From assembly GCA_030429325.1 (NCBI GenBank), contig JAUICT010000072.1:1-8268 (forward strand): DNA of 8,268 bases, written 5' to 3'. This DNA comes from Bacteroidia bacterium. Lineage in GTDB: Bacteria; Bacteroidota; Bacteroidia; Flavobacteriales; Flavobacteriaceae. Below the pieces are notes generated by a model. That model did not search any database and was not told the origin of the DNA. It worked only from the letters and a program-made list of their open reading frames with translations. The stretch's first letter is position 1. Every line of letters begins with the position of its first letter. Below, piece by piece: positions 6,714 through 8,268 of this stretch. The position numbers and the translations under genes are program-made.

Positions 6714-6758
6714 TTAGTTAGTCGCCTAAATATAACGAATATTACATTTAAGCGAGCG

Positions 6759-6766
6759 CAAAAATA
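6759..6766 (-). promoter_or_regulatory. Bacteroidota -7 element for the antitoxin-GNAT operon
   Basis: The minus strand reads TATTTTTG, a perfect match to TAnnTTTG. Transcription would begin near 6752, about 40 bases before the ATG at 6713. A good TTG-type -33 box at the usual distance is not apparent, so the element is suggestive only. Confidence 0.45.
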
Positions 6767-6787
6767 CATTATTTACAATATATAATA

Positions 6788-6804
6788 CGCTATTTCTGTG
6801 CCAA
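6788..6804 (-). promoter_or_regulatory. Sigma-54-like motif upstream of the antitoxin-GNAT operon
   Basis: The minus strand reads TTGGCACAGAAATAGCG: a perfect TTGGCAC -24 box with GG (6802-6801), ten bases, then GC (6790-6789). It is the same TTGGCACA octamer found three times before the efflux operon. A start would fall near 6777, about 64 bases before ATG 6713. No dyad like those at 2671-2709 was seen upstream of it. Confidence 0.35.
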
Positions 6805-6872
6805 ATAGACATAAAACAACGTTAAAATAGCAAACGGACTTTAGATAGTTAAATTGTTTCTTAATCAAGATA

Positions 6873-7091
6873 TTATGAATCAATTGACTTGAAAAGTTGA
6901 GATAGCTTTACTCCTCTTGCCTCGCAAATTCTATGAAGTGTCTTTAGTGGGATGTTATATCCTTGCTTTTGCGAAATTTTCCGAACAATTTTTTCATCAA
7001 TATCATGGTCCAATGCAAAAGCTCTTTTTGATTTTGCTTTGGCAATCCATTCCTTGGTAATATAATTACAAATGGCCTGATTTATTTCCAT
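6873..7091 (-). CDS. Small XRE/Cro-type HTH protein
   Basis: A 72-aa protein that looks like a single Cro/C1-type helix-turn-helix domain. KRAFALDHDIDEKIVRKI (about 22-39) would be the first helices, and NIPLKTLHRICEARGVKLSQLF (about 46-67) is the classic recognition-helix region followed by the family's ARGVKLSQLF-type end. It lacks any second domain, so it could be a stand-alone repressor or an orphan antitoxin. It is AT-rich like the GNAT module and lies 159 bp upstream of it on the same strand, but that gap holds its own promoter-like elements. Only 28 bp separate its ATG from the T-run after the hairpin at 7127-7144, so its promoter must overlap that hairpin unless transcription reads through. 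Confidence 0.75.
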   Translation of the reverse strand: MEINQAICNYITKEWIAKAKSKRAFALDHDIDEKIVRKISQKQGYNIPLKTLHRICEARGVKLSQLFKSIDS

Positions 7092-7119
7092 CTCAAAACA
7101 AAGGAATAGGTTCTTTTAT

Positions 7120-7144
7120 AAAAAAATGCGGACGATAGTCCGCA
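7120..7144 (-). terminator. Perfect hairpin plus T-run (intrinsic terminator or XRE operator)
   Basis: TGCGGAC (7127-7133) and GTCCGCA (7138-7144) form a perfect 7-bp GC-rich stem with a 4-base loop. On the minus strand it is followed at once by seven T (7126-7120), the layout of an intrinsic terminator for transcripts coming from the arfB side. The symmetric sequence also lies where the -33 region of the plus-strand gene at 7192 and the promoter of the XRE gene should be, so it could be an operator. Confidence 0.6.
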
Positions 7145-7161
7145 AAAAGAATAGTTTTGGT

Positions 7162-7169
7162 TACATTTG
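7162..7169 (+). promoter_or_regulatory. Bacteroidota -7 element for the 109-aa gene
   Basis: TACATTTG is a perfect TAnnTTTG. Transcription would start near 7176, about 16 bases before the ATG at 7192. The -33 position falls on the right arm of the hairpin at 7138-7144; no clear TTTG box is seen there. Confidence 0.55.
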
Positions 7170-7191
7170 ATAGCAACTCAAATCTTTAACC

Positions 7192-7521
7192 ATGGAAAAC
7201 AACCAGACCGCCTTTTTAAAGGGCGTTAAAATTTTGGCCGAGGAACATTTTAGATCGTTGCGGCCCTACAAATCGGGTTTTGAGGTGGAGCACTTGTATA
7301 TTAAAGGCTATCAGGACCTGTTGTTCCATATGGAATCTTTGATCAATGTCTGCATTTTGGCGCTGGACAATCCCCATGTGGGGGAGCATACGCAGATCAA
7401 GGAACCTCAGGTGCACATCAAGAAAGTTCTGGAGCTCACCGCCCAACTTATCCCCTTTGAGGAAGCCGGGTTTTTGGACCAGATGCGGGAACTCATTTCT
7501 ACTTTGGAAAAGGAAGACTAG
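7192..7521 (+). CDS. Unrecognised 109-aa helical protein
   Basis: I do not recognise this protein. It is soluble, with no signal peptide or membrane segment, and looks fully alpha-helical: an N-terminal helix (FLKGVKILAEEHF), a central helix with a hydrophobic face (YQDLLFHMESLINVCILAL), and a charged C-terminal helix (FLDQMRELISTLEKED). Histidines occur at several positions (HF, EH, FHME, PHVGEH, VHIKK), but I see no regular hemerythrin-type spacing. Codon use and GC look like the core genome, not like the AT-rich block to its left. The ATG is supported by the -7 element at 7162-7169. Its TAG stop abuts the arfB stop with no bases between. Confidence 0.75.
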   Translation: MENNQTAFLKGVKILAEEHFRSLRPYKSGFEVEHLYIKGYQDLLFHMESLINVCILALDNPHVGEHTQIKEPQVHIKKVLELTAQLIPFEEAGFLDQMRELISTLEKED

Positions 7522-7926
7522 CTACTCCAACCCCGGTTTTTTGCGTTGGGACTTCTTTTCCGCTGCCTGTTTTTTGGATTTCAACCGTTTTTCCACGGAA
7601 GATCGGGTGGGCTTGGTGGGTTTTCGTTTTTTGGGAACGGTCAAGGCATTTTTCAGCAGATCAAAAAAGCGCTTCACCACAAGGTCCCGGTTCTTGTGCT
7701 GGCTTCGGGACTCGTCGCAGTTCAATTGTAAGACCCCGTCCTTGGTAAGCCTGGATTTCAGTTTCAGGAGCAGGCGTTCCTTTTCCAAAGCGGACAATCC
7801 TTGGGATGCGGCCACATCAAAGGCCAGTTCCACTTTAGTGGAAACCTTGTTCACGTGCTGCCCGCCCGCGCCGCTGCTTCGGACGGCCTTAAACTGTAGT
7901 TCGCTATGGATTTGTTTTTTGTCCAC
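7522..7926 (-). CDS. arfB: ArfB-type alternative ribosome-rescue peptidyl-tRNA hydrolase
   Basis: A 134-aa codon-independent release factor that hydrolyses peptidyl-tRNA on ribosomes stalled at mRNA ends. The catalytic GGQ is at 21-23 inside RSSGAGGQHVNKVSTKVEL, close to the N-terminus as in ArfB and unlike the four-domain RF1/RF2. The C-terminal tail (about 99-131) is very basic (PKKRKPTKPTRSS... KSKKQAAEKKSQRKK), the part that sits in the empty mRNA channel in known ArfB structures. Start is GTG at 7926: the next upstream in-frame stop is at 7944-7942 and no ATG lies between, and the length then fits the family. The start overlaps the 3' end of the upstream gene by 23 bases, suggesting coupled translation. 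Confidence 0.93.
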   Translation of the reverse strand: MDKKQIHSELQFKAVRSSGAGGQHVNKVSTKVELAFDVAASQGLSALEKERLLLKLKSRLTKDGVLQLNCDESRSQHKNRDLVVKRFFDLLKNALTVPKKRKPTKPTRSSVEKRLKSKKQAAEKKSQRKKPGLE

Positions 7927-8268
7927 CTTGGAGACGCCTGTTTATGGTCCCCAAAGATACATTAAGGAAAACGGTATCGCCCACCTTCAGTTTTTTTGGC
8001 GTGTTGAAATAGAGCATGGGCCCATCTTCCACCTGCCCCTCGTTGAGGTAATGGCTTCCTTTAAAAAAGGAATGGGTCACCTCTACCTTCAATCCCGAAG
8101 TGGCAGAGACCTTGAACTCATCGGGGTACACCAACACCGATTTATCGATTTGCGAGTACGATTTCAGCAATTTTATGGACAGTTCGTTCACCTCGCCAAA
8201 AAGGCTGGCCGTATAGTAGTTGGGCGGGTTCCGGTACAGCTTTTTGGTCTTTTGGTGGGCAATGATGC
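7904..8268 (-). CDS. Unrecognised gene, C-terminal part only (5' end off the right edge)
   Basis: An open frame enters from the right edge and stops at 7906-7904. The visible 120 or so residues begin IIAHQKTKKLYRNPPNYY near the edge and include VYPDEFKVSATSGLKVEV, GSHYLNEGQVEDGPMLYF and KVGDTVFLNVSLGTINRRL, ending LQGGQKTNP. The end looks beta-rich and globular, with no membrane segment. A GTG at 8191 is an internal codon, not the start, because the frame stays open upstream with ordinary codons. I cannot name the family. It overlaps arfB by 23 bases in a different frame, so the two are probably one operon. Confidence 0.7.
   Translation of the reverse strand, partial: IIAHQKTKKLYRNPPNYYTASLFGEVNELSIKLLKSYSQIDKSVLVYPDEFKVSATSGLKVEVTHSFFKGSHYLNEGQVEDGPMLYFNTPKKLKVGDTVFLNVSLGTINRRLQGGQKTNP

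Noticed and set aside
6711..6743. Short inverted repeats near the antitoxin start (TTTAG/CTAAA and AATAT/ATATT)
   Set aside because: Five-base arms in AT-rich DNA are expected by chance; not strong enough for an operator call.
1..8268. CRISPR array, tRNA or rRNA gene, transposase, retron or prophage signature
   Set aside because: No regularly spaced repeats, no tRNA or rRNA sequence I recognise, and no transposase, integrase, reverse transcriptase or phage structural protein in any frame.

Overview
The window looks like the chromosome of a marine-type member of the Flavobacteriaceae (Bacteroidota). The support is the protein families, Bacteroidota-type -7 promoter elements (TAnnTTTG), the TolC/HlyD export pair divergent from an NtrC-type regulator, and a small GreA/GreB-like protein typical of flavobacteria. 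The exact genus cannot be read from the sequence.

Region 1 (1-2567, minus strand) is an export operon: an outer-membrane TolC-family channel (1230-2567), then 8 bp later a HlyD/MacA-type periplasmic adaptor (1221 to beyond the left edge). The inner-membrane pump, probably a MacB-type ABC transporter in this gene order, would lie off the left edge. Region 2 (2568-2771) is a dense, AT-rich divergent control region. It holds two 17-bp dyads exactly 22 bp apart and three copies of the octamer TTGGCACA on the minus strand, which resembles a sigma-54 -24 element. Region 3 (2772-5951, plus strand) is an operon of a sigma-54 activator response regulator, a membrane histidine kinase overlapping it by one base, and a GreA/GreB-like protein starting 13 bp after the kinase. 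The simplest reading is that the kinase and regulator control the divergent efflux operon, and perhaps themselves, through the dyads.

Region 4 (about 5960-7190) is visibly richer in A and T than its flanks. It carries, on the minus strand, a two-gene module of a 58-aa putative antitoxin and a GNAT acetyltransferase of toxin type, plus an orphan 72-aa XRE-type HTH protein. It looks acquired. A perfect 7-bp-stem hairpin followed by seven T on the minus strand lies just upstream of the XRE gene.

Region 5 (7192-8268) holds an unrecognised small helical protein (plus), the ribosome-rescue peptidyl-tRNA hydrolase ArfB (minus), and the 3' part of an unrecognised minus-strand gene overlapping arfB. 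The 109-aa gene and arfB are tail to tail with zero bases between their stop codons. The first plausible minus-strand terminator lies beyond the whole 109-aa gene, so the arfB transcript may be antisense to it.

The best candidates for undescribed biology are the sigma-54/dyad control region, the GNAT module with a non-RHH-looking antitoxin, and the arfB antisense arrangement.
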